Positions 1-8,334 of a stretch of 64,000 nucleotides of DNA are shown piece after piece (position 1 is the first letter of the stretch; every line of letters starts with the position of its first letter). The stretch covers positions 2,046,001-2,110,000 of the forward strand of contig CAVRUQ010000003.1 in NCBI GenBank assembly GCA_963724405.1, written 5' to 3'. This DNA is from CAVQBJ01 sp963724405 (GTDB lineage Bacteria > Actinomycetota > Thermoleophilia > Solirubrobacterales > Solirubrobacteraceae). A program made the position numbers and the translations under genes. The notes under the pieces were generated by a model that saw only the letters and a list, made by a program, of their open reading frames with translations, was not told the origin of the DNA and made no database searches.

Positions 1-2
1 TT

Positions 3-884
3 GCCCTCGCGGTGCAGGCGCGTGCGCTGCAGGCCGAGACCGAGGCGCAGTACGTGCGCAGCGAGCGCACCGCCCTCACCCTGCAGCAGAGCCTCGTCCC
101 GCGGGTGCTGCCCGAGATCTCCGGATGCGAGTTGGCGGTTCGCTTCACGCCGGCCGGCGAGGGCGACCTCGTGGGAGGCGACTTCTACGACGTCTTCCCG
201 GTCGGGCCGAACCGCTGGGCGATCGTCGTCGGCGACGTCTGCGGAAAGGGCGCCGAGGCCGCGGCCGTGACCGCCATGGCCCGCTGGACGCTGCGCAGCC
301 TGTCGGGAGCCCCGGTCGCTCCGCCGGACGCACTCGGATTCCTCAACGACGCGATGCTGCGCCAGGACTTCGACGGGCGCTTCATTACGCTCGCGTACCT
401 GCTCGTGACCGTCCGCGCCGGCGAGGCGCACGTGATCGCCGCGTGTGGAGGGCACCCCGCGCCGATCCTCGTGCCCGCTTCCGGCGAGCCGGCGCCGCTG
501 GACGTCCGCGGCGACCTCATCGGGATCTGGCCCGACGCTCGACTGGAAAGCGTCGAGCTGAACCTCGGTCCGGGCGACGCCCTCATCGTCTACACCGACG
601 GGGTGACCGACCTCGGACCCGAGCCGCCGCAGCCGCCCGAGCGGGCGCTGCGCGGTCACGCGCCCAACGCGAGCGCCGCGACGCTCGCGCGGGCGCTCGA
701 GGAGCACGCCCTGCGCTCGAGCGAGCGGCGACGCGACGACGTCGCCGTGCTCGCCCTGCGATTCATCGGCGAGCGGGCCGCGGGCGAGACGACCCCGGGC
801 GCCGAGGCGGGGCGCCCGGCGTCCCGGCCGGCGGTCGCGGCGGGGGACGAGTCCGAGCGCGGCGGCCCGCAGCTCGTGTCCTGA
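3..884 (+). CDS. SpoIIE/RsbU-type PP2C protein phosphatase, 5'-truncated by window edge
   Basis: The reading frame is already open at the first bases, so the N-terminus lies outside the window. The visible ~293 residues form a PP2C-like SpoIIE domain. It has the metal-binding motifs GGDFYDVF and GDVCGKG, then YTDGVTD, and a C-terminal RRDDVAVLALR strand. In this family the domain dephosphorylates anti-anti-sigma factors in partner-switching control of sigma factors, and it usually follows a GAF, PAS or response-regulator domain. The helix just before the domain (QAETEAQYVRSERTALTLQQ) is typical of such linkers. The last ~35 residues are a low-complexity Ala/Gly/Arg tail. The sensor part and the target cannot be read here. 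Confidence 0.9.
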   Translation, partial: ALAVQARALQAETEAQYVRSERTALTLQQSLVPRVLPEISGCELAVRFTPAGEGDLVGGDFYDVFPVGPNRWAIVVGDVCGKGAEAAAVTAMARWTLRSLSGAPVAPPDALGFLNDAMLRQDFDGRFITLAYLLVTVRAGEAHVIAACGGHPAPILVPASGEPAPLDVRGDLIGIWPDARLESVELNLGPGDALIVYTDGVTDLGPEPPQPPERALRGHAPNASAATLARALEEHALRSSERRRDDVAVLALRFIGERAAGETTPGAEAGRPASRPAVAAGDESERGGPQLVS

Positions 885-1008
885 CGCGCCGATCGCGCGT
901 CGACCCGCGGCCCCTCAGTCCAGCGCCGCGGAGGCCGCCGCCTGGATGTCGCGGTGCACCTGCGGCGCCGACGGCGTCTCGAACGCGCGCATCGGCACGC
1001 GGACGTCC

Positions 1009-1046
1009 CGCCGGGCGCCGAGGCGAGCGTCTCTCGGCGCCCGGCG
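1009..1046. terminator. Bidirectional stem-loop terminator between convergent genes
   Basis: A perfect 14-bp inverted repeat (1009-1022 and 1033-1046) with a 10-nt loop lies between the end of the phosphatase gene and the end of the leftward CARDB gene. There is no T-run, as is common in high-GC actinobacteria. Its position between two converging 3' ends supports a terminator role. Confidence 0.65.
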
Positions 1047-1084
1047 CCCGAGGCCCGCTTCGCGGGGCGGGTCGCCGCGGGCGA

Positions 1085-3598
1085 CTACTTCTTCGTGGTC
1101 GTCGCAGTGACCCGCAGGCTAGGCGTGCCGCGCCCGCCGTGGGCTCGCTGAACGGAGGCGAGCGCGGCACGCAGTCGCCCGTACATCCGCAGCAGCGGCG
1201 CCTCGCGCGCCACGCCGGCACGCGCCGCGGACGCGCTGACGCCGGCGGCCGGCCCCACCGCCGCCGCCTGGGCGACCGGCCCCGCGGCCGCCGCCGCGGT
1301 CACCGCGGCCGGGTCGGCCCCGGTGAAGCTGACGACCTGCACGCCGAAGAAGGCATCGAAGCAGTGCCCGCCGTCGGCCAGCACGAACTTCCCGCCGCTC
1401 GTCGATCCACAGCCGAGGCCCGCGACTTGCTGCAGGCCGCCGAGGTGCAGGAAACCGGGGCGGAAGCTGATGAGCGGAGCGATCCCGGTCAACGACGAGC
1501 CGGCCACCGCCGCGGCCGCGGCCACCAGCGGCCCGTTGCCGACGATCGTTATCGGGAGCGTCTGGCCGACGCCGATGTCACTGCCGTCGTTGACGCCGCC
1601 GGCGGATATGAGCGGCGGGCTGCCGCACTCGATGCCCGGGAACGTCTTGTCGAACACGGTGACGGTGATGCCCAGGATCGTCGTCGTTATCTTGATGTGA
1701 CAGCTCGCGGCCTGGTTGACGATCGCGAATATCGCGGTCCAGCTCGATCCGATGCTGTGTATGACGTGCAGGTGATCGAGCGTCACGTTCAGCGAGGCCG
1801 TGGGTTGCACGACCGTGACCATGTCGGAGACCACATCATTCGCGCCCGCCGCCTTGACGACCTGGTTGAACGGGTCGAGCGTAGCCGTGGCCGTGAACGT
1901 GCCCGATGTGGAGTAGGTCACCTTGAAGGTGAGCGTTCGCGACTCGCCCACGTTCAGGCCGTTGATGAACTGGAACTGCGGAAAGCCGTTCGCCTGCGGT
2001 TGCAGCTCGACCGCGAACGGTCCCGTCGCGATTGGTCCGTTGTTACGGATGCCGATCGTCGCCGTGGCGGGGTCGCCGCTGATCGGCGGCGACGGGGTGA
2101 AGGTGATCGGTCCCGTGAACCCGACGTCGATGTGGGCCGGCAGCACCGTCACGTTGAGGATCTTCTCGTTGTTGGCGGTGTTCGTCTCCTTCACCGTGTT
2201 GAACGCGTTGGCCTGCGCGATGCTCCGGAAGTTCCCCGCCTGCGGGTAGCTGAACGTGAAGGTCACCTGGACCGACTGGCCCGGGGCTATCGATGGGGTC
2301 TCCTGCGTCTGGGTCTGGCCTCCGGGCACGATGATGCTGAACGCGTCGGGGTTCCAGCTCGTCACAGAGGGTCCGGACGGGCTGTTGCCGAGATTCTCCA
2401 CGGTCGCGGTCACCGTGGCCGGCACCTCCTGCGTCGGCTCGGGCGGGTTGATCGTGAGGTCCGTGATGGTCAGATCCACCGTCGCCGCCGGGATCGTGAA
2501 CGTCGTCGGCGCGGTGTTGTCCGCCTTGGTGACCTCGGCGACCACGTGCGTGCTGTCGAGGGTCACGGTTCCGCCAAACGTCCCGGCGAGCGGGAACGCA
2601 TAGCTGAACGTGAGCGTCACGCTGGCCCCGACCGCGAGCCCGTCGACCTGCTGCGCCTGCGCCGGGAGCAGGAAGCCCGGCTGCCATTCGACCACGAAGG
2701 CGCCCGCGGGATTGTTCCCGTTGTTGACGACGGTCACGTCGAGCGTCGAGGTGCTGCCGGCCGGCGCCGGATGCATCTGGATGCCATCCGGGGCGATCGC
2801 GAGGTTGGGCAGCGGTGGCTCGACCACCGTCTGCAGCGTGGCCGTGTTGTCGAAGTGGCCGGTGATGACCTGGTGGGTCGGATCGGCGACCGCCGTGCCC
2901 GTCACCGTGCCGGCAAACGGGAACGTGAAGTCCATCGTGACGGTCGTCGAAGCGCCGGCGGCGAGTCCGCTCACCGTCTGTGAGAGCGGCTCGGCCAGGA
3001 AGTACGGCGTCCACTGCACGACGAACCCGCCCGCGGGAGCGTTTCCGATGTTCTTGACCGTGATCGAGGCGGTCGCCACGCGACCCTGCACCACCGCGCC
3101 ATTCGGGCCGGGCACCTGCGGCGCCACCGAGAAGCTGTCGACGATCAGGTGAACGTCCGGCTTCACCACCGTCACCGCCTTGATCTCCAGGTTGTTCGCC
3201 TTGTTCGTCTCCCTGACGGCATTCCCCGTGTCGACCTGGACGACGGTCTCGAAGTTGCCGGCGGTCGGGAACACGTACGGGAGATTCAACGTCGCCGTGG
3301 CGCCGGCCGCCAGGCTGCTGATCGACCCGGACGGCCCCGTCGGGGCGAGGAGCGAGGTCTTGAACTGGGTCACGAAGCCACCGGTCGCGCAGGTACCGGC
3401 GTTGAGGATCTTGATCGAGACCGTGGCCGGCTGCCCCTGCACCGGGGTCGTCGGAGAGAAGGAGATGCTCGAGATCTGAAGATCGGCACAGGGCGTGGCC
3501 TGCGCCGAAGCCTGCGCGGTGGCCAGCCAGGACGGCGCGCACACCGCCGCGCAGATGATGAGCAGCCGAAGCAGCTTGTGACCACGGTTCAGACGCAC
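1085..3598 (-). CDS. Secreted CARDB-repeat protein
   Basis: An 837-aa protein with an N-terminal signal peptide (LLRLLIICAAVCAPSWLATAQASA) followed by about five tandem domains of ~110 aa. Each carries the hallmarks of CARDB (cell-adhesion-related domain in bacteria): a PxxxGxPATVxIxxxNxG strand, a SxxLAxGxTxTLxF strand and a VDxxNxVxExNxxNN strand. The C-terminal ~250 residues differ and end in an Ala-rich stretch. The GTG start is preceded by GGAGGAGAA on the coding strand, a good ribosome binding site. It is probably an extracellular adhesive or scaffold protein. No enzymatic motif or sortase/LPXTG anchor is visible, so how it stays at the surface is unknown. It diverges from the arylsulfotransferase-like gene across a ~290-bp intergenic region. 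Confidence 0.85.
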   Translation of the reverse strand: MRLNRGHKLLRLLIICAAVCAPSWLATAQASAQATPCADLQISSISFSPTTPVQGQPATVSIKILNAGTCATGGFVTQFKTSLLAPTGPSGSISSLAAGATATLNLPYVFPTAGNFETVVQVDTGNAVRETNKANNLEIKAVTVVKPDVHLIVDSFSVAPQVPGPNGAVVQGRVATASITVKNIGNAPAGGFVVQWTPYFLAEPLSQTVSGLAAGASTTVTMDFTFPFAGTVTGTAVADPTHQVITGHFDNTATLQTVVEPPLPNLAIAPDGIQMHPAPAGSTSTLDVTVVNNGNNPAGAFVVEWQPGFLLPAQAQQVDGLAVGASVTLTFSYAFPLAGTFGGTVTLDSTHVVAEVTKADNTAPTTFTIPAATVDLTITDLTINPPEPTQEVPATVTATVENLGNSPSGPSVTSWNPDAFSIIVPGGQTQTQETPSIAPGQSVQVTFTFSYPQAGNFRSIAQANAFNTVKETNTANNEKILNVTVLPAHIDVGFTGPITFTPSPPISGDPATATIGIRNNGPIATGPFAVELQPQANGFPQFQFINGLNVGESRTLTFKVTYSTSGTFTATATLDPFNQVVKAAGANDVVSDMVTVVQPTASLNVTLDHLHVIHSIGSSWTAIFAIVNQAASCHIKITTTILGITVTVFDKTFPGIECGSPPLISAGGVNDGSDIGVGQTLPITIVGNGPLVAAAAAVAGSSLTGIAPLISFRPGFLHLGGLQQVAGLGCGSTSGGKFVLADGGHCFDAFFGVQVVSFTGADPAAVTAAAAAGPVAQAAAVGPAAGVSASAARAGVAREAPLLRMYGRLRAALASVQRAHGGRGTPSLRVTATTTKK

Positions 3599-3784
3599 CG
3601 TTCTCCTCCCCTTGTACTTGGGCGCCGACGACCGACGCGCGCCGACAAACGCGTTATCCGAGGCGGCCCGCTGGTACTAAAGCACCGGGCCACGACCCAC
3701 TGCCAGAGGGGTACCAGACGACCGGCGGCCGAGTCAAGGTTCCGCGCGGTTACTTACCCTTATTGACTCAATGACGCATCTGCA

Positions 3785-3812
3785 GCCGCTGTCCCGCCGG
3801 CGGGACAGCGGC
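3785..3812. repeat. Recurrent palindrome, copy 1 (TGTCCCGCCGGCGGGACA core)
   Basis: A 28-bp perfect palindrome whose central 18 bp are identical to palindromes at 33339-33368 and 44429-44454. The outer 5 bp on each side differ from the other copies but remain complementary to each other. This copy lies in the intergenic region between two divergent genes, about 75 bp before the arylsulfotransferase-like start. It is therefore better placed as an operator than as a terminator. Confidence 0.8.
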
Positions 3813-3885
3813 GTGGCGGTCGCGAAGATCACGAACTTGGTGAATTAATCTTGCGGGACGCGATCGGAACGGCTACCCCTCGGGT

Positions 3886-5499
3886 ATGAACGACGACGTG
3901 GCCCGTCGAGCGCGCCCCGGCGCCGCAGCGACCATCGTCCTCGCCACGCTCGGGCTGGCCGGCGCGCCCGCGCTCGGCGCGACCCCGACGCGCGCGGGCG
4001 CCCCGGAGCATGCCGGCGTGCGCCGGCATGCTCCGACGCCCGCGACCATCGCCCGGCGACGGATCAAGCCGAAGGCGCGGTCTCGGCGCGCCGCGGTGCT
4101 CGCGCCGGACCCGGTGATCACCGCCACCCCGGCGCTCCAGCCGGCGTTCGATCCCACCGTCCACGACTACGTGACCCGGTGCGAGCCGAGCGAGAGCGTG
4201 TCCGTCTCGGTGACCACGCCCGCCGATGCCCCGGTGTCGGTCGACGGAGGTCCGGCCGAGACCGGCAGCTTCTCCACGGCGGTCCCGCTCACGGCCGGTC
4301 AGCGCTTCACGTTCGAGACGGAGTCTTCGGCGGGCACCGCCGGTTACAACGTCCGCTGCCTGCCCGAGGACTTCCCGCAGTTCACCGCCCAGCGCATCGG
4401 TCAGCCGCAGGCCGCCTACTACCTGACGACGCCGAGCCTCTCGATCGCCGGGCCGACGACGCCGTACGTCGCGCTGTTCGACGACGACGGGGTGCCGATC
4501 TGGTGGTTCCGCGCCGAGAACGGCATCCCGACCAACGCGGCACTGCTGTCCGACGGCGACCTGTCCTGGAACATCGAGACGGGCACACCGGGGCCGTTCG
4601 GGGTCAATTTCGGCGACCACCTCGAGGTGCGCCGCCTGGACGGCTCCCTCGTGCGCACGGTGCAGACCTGGTACACGCCGACGGACGCCCACGAGTCCCT
4701 GCAGGAGCCGAACGGCGACTTCCTCATGACGAGCTACGCACCCTATGCCAACGAGAACCTGTGGTCGATCGGCATCCCGTGGGGCGTGACCGTCCTCAAC
4801 GCGTCGTTCCAGGAGATCCAGCCGAACGGTGTCCCGGACTTCACCTGGAACTCGCAGGGCCGCATCCAGCCCGCCGAGAGCGTCCGGTGGTGGGACGCGC
4901 TGTTCCCCTACCCCGGCGTCAGCGGCGTCGTGTGGGACTGGCAGCACATCAACTCGGTGGCCCCGGACGGGGACAACTTCCTCGTCTCGATGCGCCACAC
5001 CGACGCGATCTATCTGATCCGCCGCAGCGACGGCGGAGTCGAGTGGAAGCTCGGCGGCACGCCGACGCCACAGAGCCTGAAGATCATCGGCGACCCCGAC
5101 GCGTCCACGGATTTCGGCGGCCAGCACGACGCCCGCGTCCTGCCCGACGGCACGATCTCCGTGCACGACAACGGGACCGCGCGCAACCGAGCGCCGCGTG
5201 TCCTGCGCTTCCGCATCGACACGCAGGCGCGCACGGCCACGCTCGTGCAGGAGCTCACCGACCCGACGGTCGCCGCGTCGCCGTGCTGCGGGAGCGCCCG
5301 CCTGCTGCCGCAGGGCGACTGGGTCGTGGCGTGGGGCGGCACGGGCCTGGTCGAGGAGCTCACGCCGGAGAGCCAGCCCGTGTTCCGCCTGGACTTCGCC
5401 GCGCCGATCTTCACCTATCGGGCCGTGCCGGTCCTCCCCGGGCGGCTCGACGAGGCGACGCTGGTCGCCGACATGGACCAGATGTATCCGCGCGGCTGA
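3886..5499 (+). CDS. Secreted arylsulfotransferase (ASST)-family protein
   Basis: A 537-aa protein with a signal-peptide-like N-terminus (ARRARPGAAATIVLATLGLAGAPALGA) and a Pro/Arg-rich linker. A Cadherin-like/Big-type strand region follows (about residues 75-160), then an arylsulfotransferase-type propeller. Family-like motifs include WDWQHINSV, WKLGG and GGQHDARVLPDGTISVHDNG, with the conserved His residues expected for sulfuryl transfer in ASST enzymes. Known members move sulfate between phenolic compounds without PAPS. Several actinobacterial homologues are annotated only by fold, so the activity is uncertain. The ATG lacks a clear Shine-Dalgarno sequence. A perfect 14-bp inverted repeat lies in the linker-coding part. 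Confidence 0.8.
   Translation: MNDDVARRARPGAAATIVLATLGLAGAPALGATPTRAGAPEHAGVRRHAPTPATIARRRIKPKARSRRAAVLAPDPVITATPALQPAFDPTVHDYVTRCEPSESVSVSVTTPADAPVSVDGGPAETGSFSTAVPLTAGQRFTFETESSAGTAGYNVRCLPEDFPQFTAQRIGQPQAAYYLTTPSLSIAGPTTPYVALFDDDGVPIWWFRAENGIPTNAALLSDGDLSWNIETGTPGPFGVNFGDHLEVRRLDGSLVRTVQTWYTPTDAHESLQEPNGDFLMTSYAPYANENLWSIGIPWGVTVLNASFQEIQPNGVPDFTWNSQGRIQPAESVRWWDALFPYPGVSGVVWDWQHINSVAPDGDNFLVSMRHTDAIYLIRRSDGGVEWKLGGTPTPQSLKIIGDPDASTDFGGQHDARVLPDGTISVHDNGTARNRAPRVLRFRIDTQARTATLVQELTDPTVAASPCCGSARLLPQGDWVVAWGGTGLVEELTPESQPVFRLDFAAPIFTYRAVPVLPGRLDEATLVADMDQMYPRG
4005..4034. repeat. Perfect inverted repeat inside the ASST-family gene
   Basis: Arms at 4005-4018 and 4021-4034 are 14-bp perfect complements with a 2-bp spacer. 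They lie in the region coding for the linker after the signal peptide. Such a hairpin in the mRNA could slow translation after secretion targeting or attenuate transcription, but it may simply reflect the Ala/His/Arg codons there. Confidence 0.6.
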
Positions 5500-5834
5500 G
5501 GCGCGTCTGACGCCGGGTCACGCCCTCCTGGCGCCGGCCGCGAGCAGGAGCTCGCGTAGCCGGCGCCCGGGGGCGTCGGCGAGGGCGTCGACCTCGACGC
5601 GGGCGTCGCCGTCGAGCCCGTGTCCGCCGCGTTCAGCGCGCTCGCGAGACTGCTGACGAGCACCGGGTCGGACGGCGCCGGCCGCTCGGCCATCGCCAAG
5701 GACCTCCATTCGCGGCTCGCTCGCAGCGGAGCGTGGCCCAGGTCGAGCGGCTCGAGATGACGAAGATCGATCACCGGCCAGGAATGTAACGACCAACCGA
5801 CGGGCGCTGCCGGGCCGCCGCTCCCGCGCCGAGC
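5500..5834. other. Intergenic, no recognisable gene
   Basis: Short open frames exist on both strands, but none has a ribosome binding site or a family motif. On the plus strand a run reading SAFSALARLLTST...SAIAKDLHSRLARSGAWP (roughly 5625-5745) looks protein-like and could be a decayed gene end, but nothing identifies it. The region leads directly into the hairpin/tandem-repeat block. Confidence 0.4.
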
Positions 5835-5887
5835 GCGAACTTTGGTCGATGTTCTCTCATGGTGGAAGAAGATCGATCAAAGTTCGC
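5835..5887 (+). repeat. Conserved hairpin element, copy A
   Basis: 21-bp arms (5835-5855, 5867-5887) enclose an 11-nt loop CTCATGGTGGA. On the plus strand the stem has one G-T wobble and one G-G mismatch; on the minus strand the wobble becomes an A-C mismatch. The 53 bp are identical to copies B and C although the surroundings are diverged, so the hairpin is the conserved part. Confidence 0.9.
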
Positions 5888-5888
5888 C

Positions 5889-6060
5889 TCCGGACGCCGC
5901 CGCGCCGCCCCCCGGACGCCGCCGCCCCGCCACCGGACGCTGCCGCCCCACCACCGGACGCCGCCGCCCCACCACCGGACGCCGCCGCCCCACCACCGGA
6001 CGCCGCCGCGCCGCCCCCGGACGCCGCCGCGCCACCACCCGGACAACCGCGAGCGCACGC
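5889..6060. repeat. ~21-bp tandem repeat array
   Basis: About eight units of a 21-22-bp repeat (consensus near CCACCGGACGCCGCCGCCC), with the CGGAC start recurring at 5891, 5913, 5934, 5955, 5976, 5997, 6018 and 6040. The 21-bp period keeps one frame as a PPPDAAA heptad, but there is no ribosome binding site or conserved protein context. Confidence 0.85.
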
Positions 6061-6124
6061 GCGGCCTGCGCGGCCCCGACGCCCGCCACCCGGGCGCCGC
6101 CGGGCCGCCGCTCTCGCCCCGAAC

Positions 6125-6177
6125 GCGAACTTTGGTCGATGTTCTCTCATGGTGGAAGAAGATCGATCAAAGTTCGC
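6125..6177 (+). repeat. Conserved hairpin element, copy B
   Basis: Identical over 53 bp to copy A, with arms 6125-6145 and 6157-6177. It is followed by a shorter and less regular GGACGCCGCCGC array than copy A. Confidence 0.9.
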
Positions 6178-6421
6178 CCCCGGAAGCCGCCGCCTCGCCT
6201 CCGGACGCCGCCGCTCCCGCCTCCGGACGCCGCGAAACCGCAAGCGCCCGCGCGGCCCGCGCGGCCCGGACGCCCGCCACCCGGACGCCGCCGCCCCGCC
6301 TCCGGACGCCGCCGCGCCGCCCCCCCCCCCGGACGCCGCGAAACCGCAAGCGCACGCGCGGCCCGCGCGGCCCGGACGCCCGCCACCCGGGCGCTGCCGG
6401 GCCGCCGCTCCCGCCCCGAGC

Positions 6422-6474
6422 GCGAACTTTGGTCGATGTTCTCTCATGGTGGAAGAAGATCGATCAAAGTTCGC
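6422..6474 (+). repeat. Conserved hairpin element, copy C
   Basis: Identical over 53 bp to copies A and B, with arms 6422-6442 and 6454-6474. It is the last unit before the 3' end of the leftward propeller gene. Confidence 0.9.
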
Positions 6475-6696
6475 CTCACGCCGCCGCCGCCCCGCCTCCG
6501 GACGCCGCCGCGCCGCCACCGGCCGCCGCCGCGCCACCGCCCGGACGCCGCGAAACCGCAAGCGCCCGCGCGGCCCGGACGCCCGCCAAACCGAGCGCCC
6601 GAGTGGCGCCCGCGGCGCCCGGCCGCCCCCGGCCGAGCGCCGCGCCCGCGGTCAGGCGGAGCGCCGCGGCCGTCCGCCGCGGCGCTCCGCGCCTCC

Positions 6697-8334
6697 TCAC
6701 CGCCCGCCGACGCTGAACGCGTAGAACTTGTTGCTCGGCAGGCCCTGGTAGTACCCGGACCCCCAATAGACCGTGCCGTTGACGATCGACGTGCCGCCCC
6801 ACACCGAGCCGGCCGACGGGAAGCCCCAGAGGACCCTCCCGGTGGCCGCGTCGAGCGCGAACATCTTGTTGCCGAACCAGGCCGCGCTGGCTCCGAACAG
6901 GACGCCGTTGGCCTCGCTCACGGGACCGATGTCCGCCGAGCCGTTGGGGTCGGCGACCTGCCAGATGATCTTGCCGGTGGCCGGGTCGAGCGCGGCCCAC
7001 GATCCCGCCTTGGCCGGCTGGCCGGACGCGAGCTGATAGGCGGTGCCGCCCGCGTTCGCGATCGGGACGTAGAGGCGCCTGCCGTCATAGGCGGTGCCCC
7101 ATTGGATGCCGCCTTCCACGCCGCCCGGACCGACGAGCGTGTCCCACACGAGGTTGCCGTTCGTGGCGTCGAAGGCCCAGTACACGCCGCTCTTCTGACC
7201 GAGGCCGACGAGCGTGCGGCCGCCCGTCTGCATCAGGTTCGGTCCCGACCCGCTGAAGTCGTAGTCGTCGCCCGCGATCGACGGACACCAGCTCACGCCG
7301 GTGCCCAGGAAGCAGGCGAAGTTCCACGCATCCCAGCCCTCCACCTTGTGGCTCCAGTTGATCTGCCCGGTCTGGAGGTTGAGCGACAGCGCGCTGTCGA
7401 AGTGGTCGTCGGGTGACGTACAGCCGTCATCCGACATCTTGTTGGCCACCGCCGCGGCCTGGCACGCCGCGGCGGCGTCGGGGACCGTGTAGTTGTTGCC
7501 CGTGCCCACGTACACGCTGTCGGTCGCCGGGTCGATCGCCGGTGCATCCCACACGGCTCCGCCGCTGTAGCCGCATCCCGCCGGCGGGCTGTGAACCGTG
7601 CACGGGCCGGCGTTCACCGGCACGGTGTAGGTCTTCCACAGGATCTGGCCCGTATCGGCCGAGAGGGCGACGACGCTGCCGCGGAAGGTGCAGCACGGAT
7701 AGAACGAGAACAGCGCGTCGTCCTCCTCGTTCGAGGACACGCCGACGACCACCTCGTTGCCGTACACGACCGGGTTGCTGGTGATGATGGCGGCCGGATT
7801 GGATTCGACCTGGGTGCTCCACAGCAGCTTCCCCGTGAATCGGTTCACCGCGAACACGTGCGCGCCGCCGGGGTGGACGAGGAAGAAGTTGTCGCCGGAG
7901 ATCAGCCGGTCGCCGTCGACGGCGGGACTGACCCGCGAGGCGGCGTTCGCGACGCCCGTGTAGCTCGGAACCCGCGCCTGCCAGAGCAGCGAGCCGTTGC
8001 TCGCGTTCACGGCATTGAGGTAGCCACCGGAGTCCGGGAAGTACACGGCGCCACCGTCCACCGTCGGCGTGGCGCTCACATCCCCGTGGGTGGTGAACAC
8101 CCACTTCGGCGCGAGCCGGCCCACGTCGCCGACGTTGATCCTGAACTCGCCCGGCTGGACGCGAGTGTTGGAGAGGTCATGCCCCGCGGATGGCCAATTC
8201 GGGCCGCCGAACCACGATTGCGCCATCGCGGCGCGCGGTGCTACGCCGACGGCCAGCGCGGCACAACACAGCACCGCCAGGGTCAGTGCGACGTGTCTAC
8301 CGGACACTGCTCGTGAGCCCGATAACGGGGACAT
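6697..8334 (-). CDS. Secreted PQQ-type beta-propeller, polyvinyl-alcohol-dehydrogenase-like
   Basis: A 545-aa protein with a signal peptide (HVALTLAVLCCAALAVGVAPRAAMA) and the opening WPSAGHDLSNTRVQP typical of PVADH-like propellers. Repeated blades follow (SNGSLLWQARVPSYTG, FTGKLLWSTQVESNP, DTGQILWKTYTVPV, ATGKIIWQVADPNG, ATGRVLWGFPS). Relatives are periplasmic or extracellular PQQ-dependent alcohol dehydrogenases. The cytochrome-c CxxCH motif found in some is absent, so electrons would need another acceptor, or the protein is a non-catalytic propeller. The chosen ATG gives a clean signal peptide. It overlaps the 3' end of the upstream gene by 52 bp, suggesting co-transcription. The gene ends beside the repeat block. 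Confidence 0.8.
   Translation of the reverse strand: MSPLSGSRAVSGRHVALTLAVLCCAALAVGVAPRAAMAQSWFGGPNWPSAGHDLSNTRVQPGEFRINVGDVGRLAPKWVFTTHGDVSATPTVDGGAVYFPDSGGYLNAVNASNGSLLWQARVPSYTGVANAASRVSPAVDGDRLISGDNFFLVHPGGAHVFAVNRFTGKLLWSTQVESNPAAIITSNPVVYGNEVVVGVSSNEEDDALFSFYPCCTFRGSVVALSADTGQILWKTYTVPVNAGPCTVHSPPAGCGYSGGAVWDAPAIDPATDSVYVGTGNNYTVPDAAAACQAAAVANKMSDDGCTSPDDHFDSALSLNLQTGQINWSHKVEGWDAWNFACFLGTGVSWCPSIAGDDYDFSGSGPNLMQTGGRTLVGLGQKSGVYWAFDATNGNLVWDTLVGPGGVEGGIQWGTAYDGRRLYVPIANAGGTAYQLASGQPAKAGSWAALDPATGKIIWQVADPNGSADIGPVSEANGVLFGASAAWFGNKMFALDAATGRVLWGFPSAGSVWGGTSIVNGTVYWGSGYYQGLPSNKFYAFSVGGR

Larger units (their letters stand above)
5800..6690. repeat. Three-unit ~295-bp repeat block with hairpin cores
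   Basis: The block consists of three similar units starting near 5800, 6090 and 6390. Each begins with a GCCGGGCCGCCGCTC lead, then the 53-bp hairpin element, then tandem GGACGCCGCCGC-rich copies, then a segment containing CGAAACCGCAAGCGC (present in units 2 and 3, diverged in unit 1). Hairpins are 290 and 297 bp apart. All frames are open because of base composition, giving spurious Pro/Ala/Arg-rich ORFs. The block lies between the convergent 3' ends of the ASST-like and propeller genes. Confidence 0.85.

Noticed and set aside
3763..3790. TTGACT at 3763 as a promoter for the ASST-like gene
   Set aside because: No -10-like hexamer occurs at a suitable distance, and the expected place is occupied by the palindrome.
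5849..6724. Pro/Ala/Arg-rich open frames of 234-291 aa on both strands across the repeat block
   Set aside because: Frames are open on several registers because stop codons are rare in this GC-rich repeat. There is no ribosome binding site, and the conserved unit is the DNA hairpin rather than any one protein frame.
6697..8334. Quinohaemoprotein alcohol dehydrogenase with a cytochrome c domain
   Set aside because: No CxxCH haem motif is present; only the propeller part can be supported.
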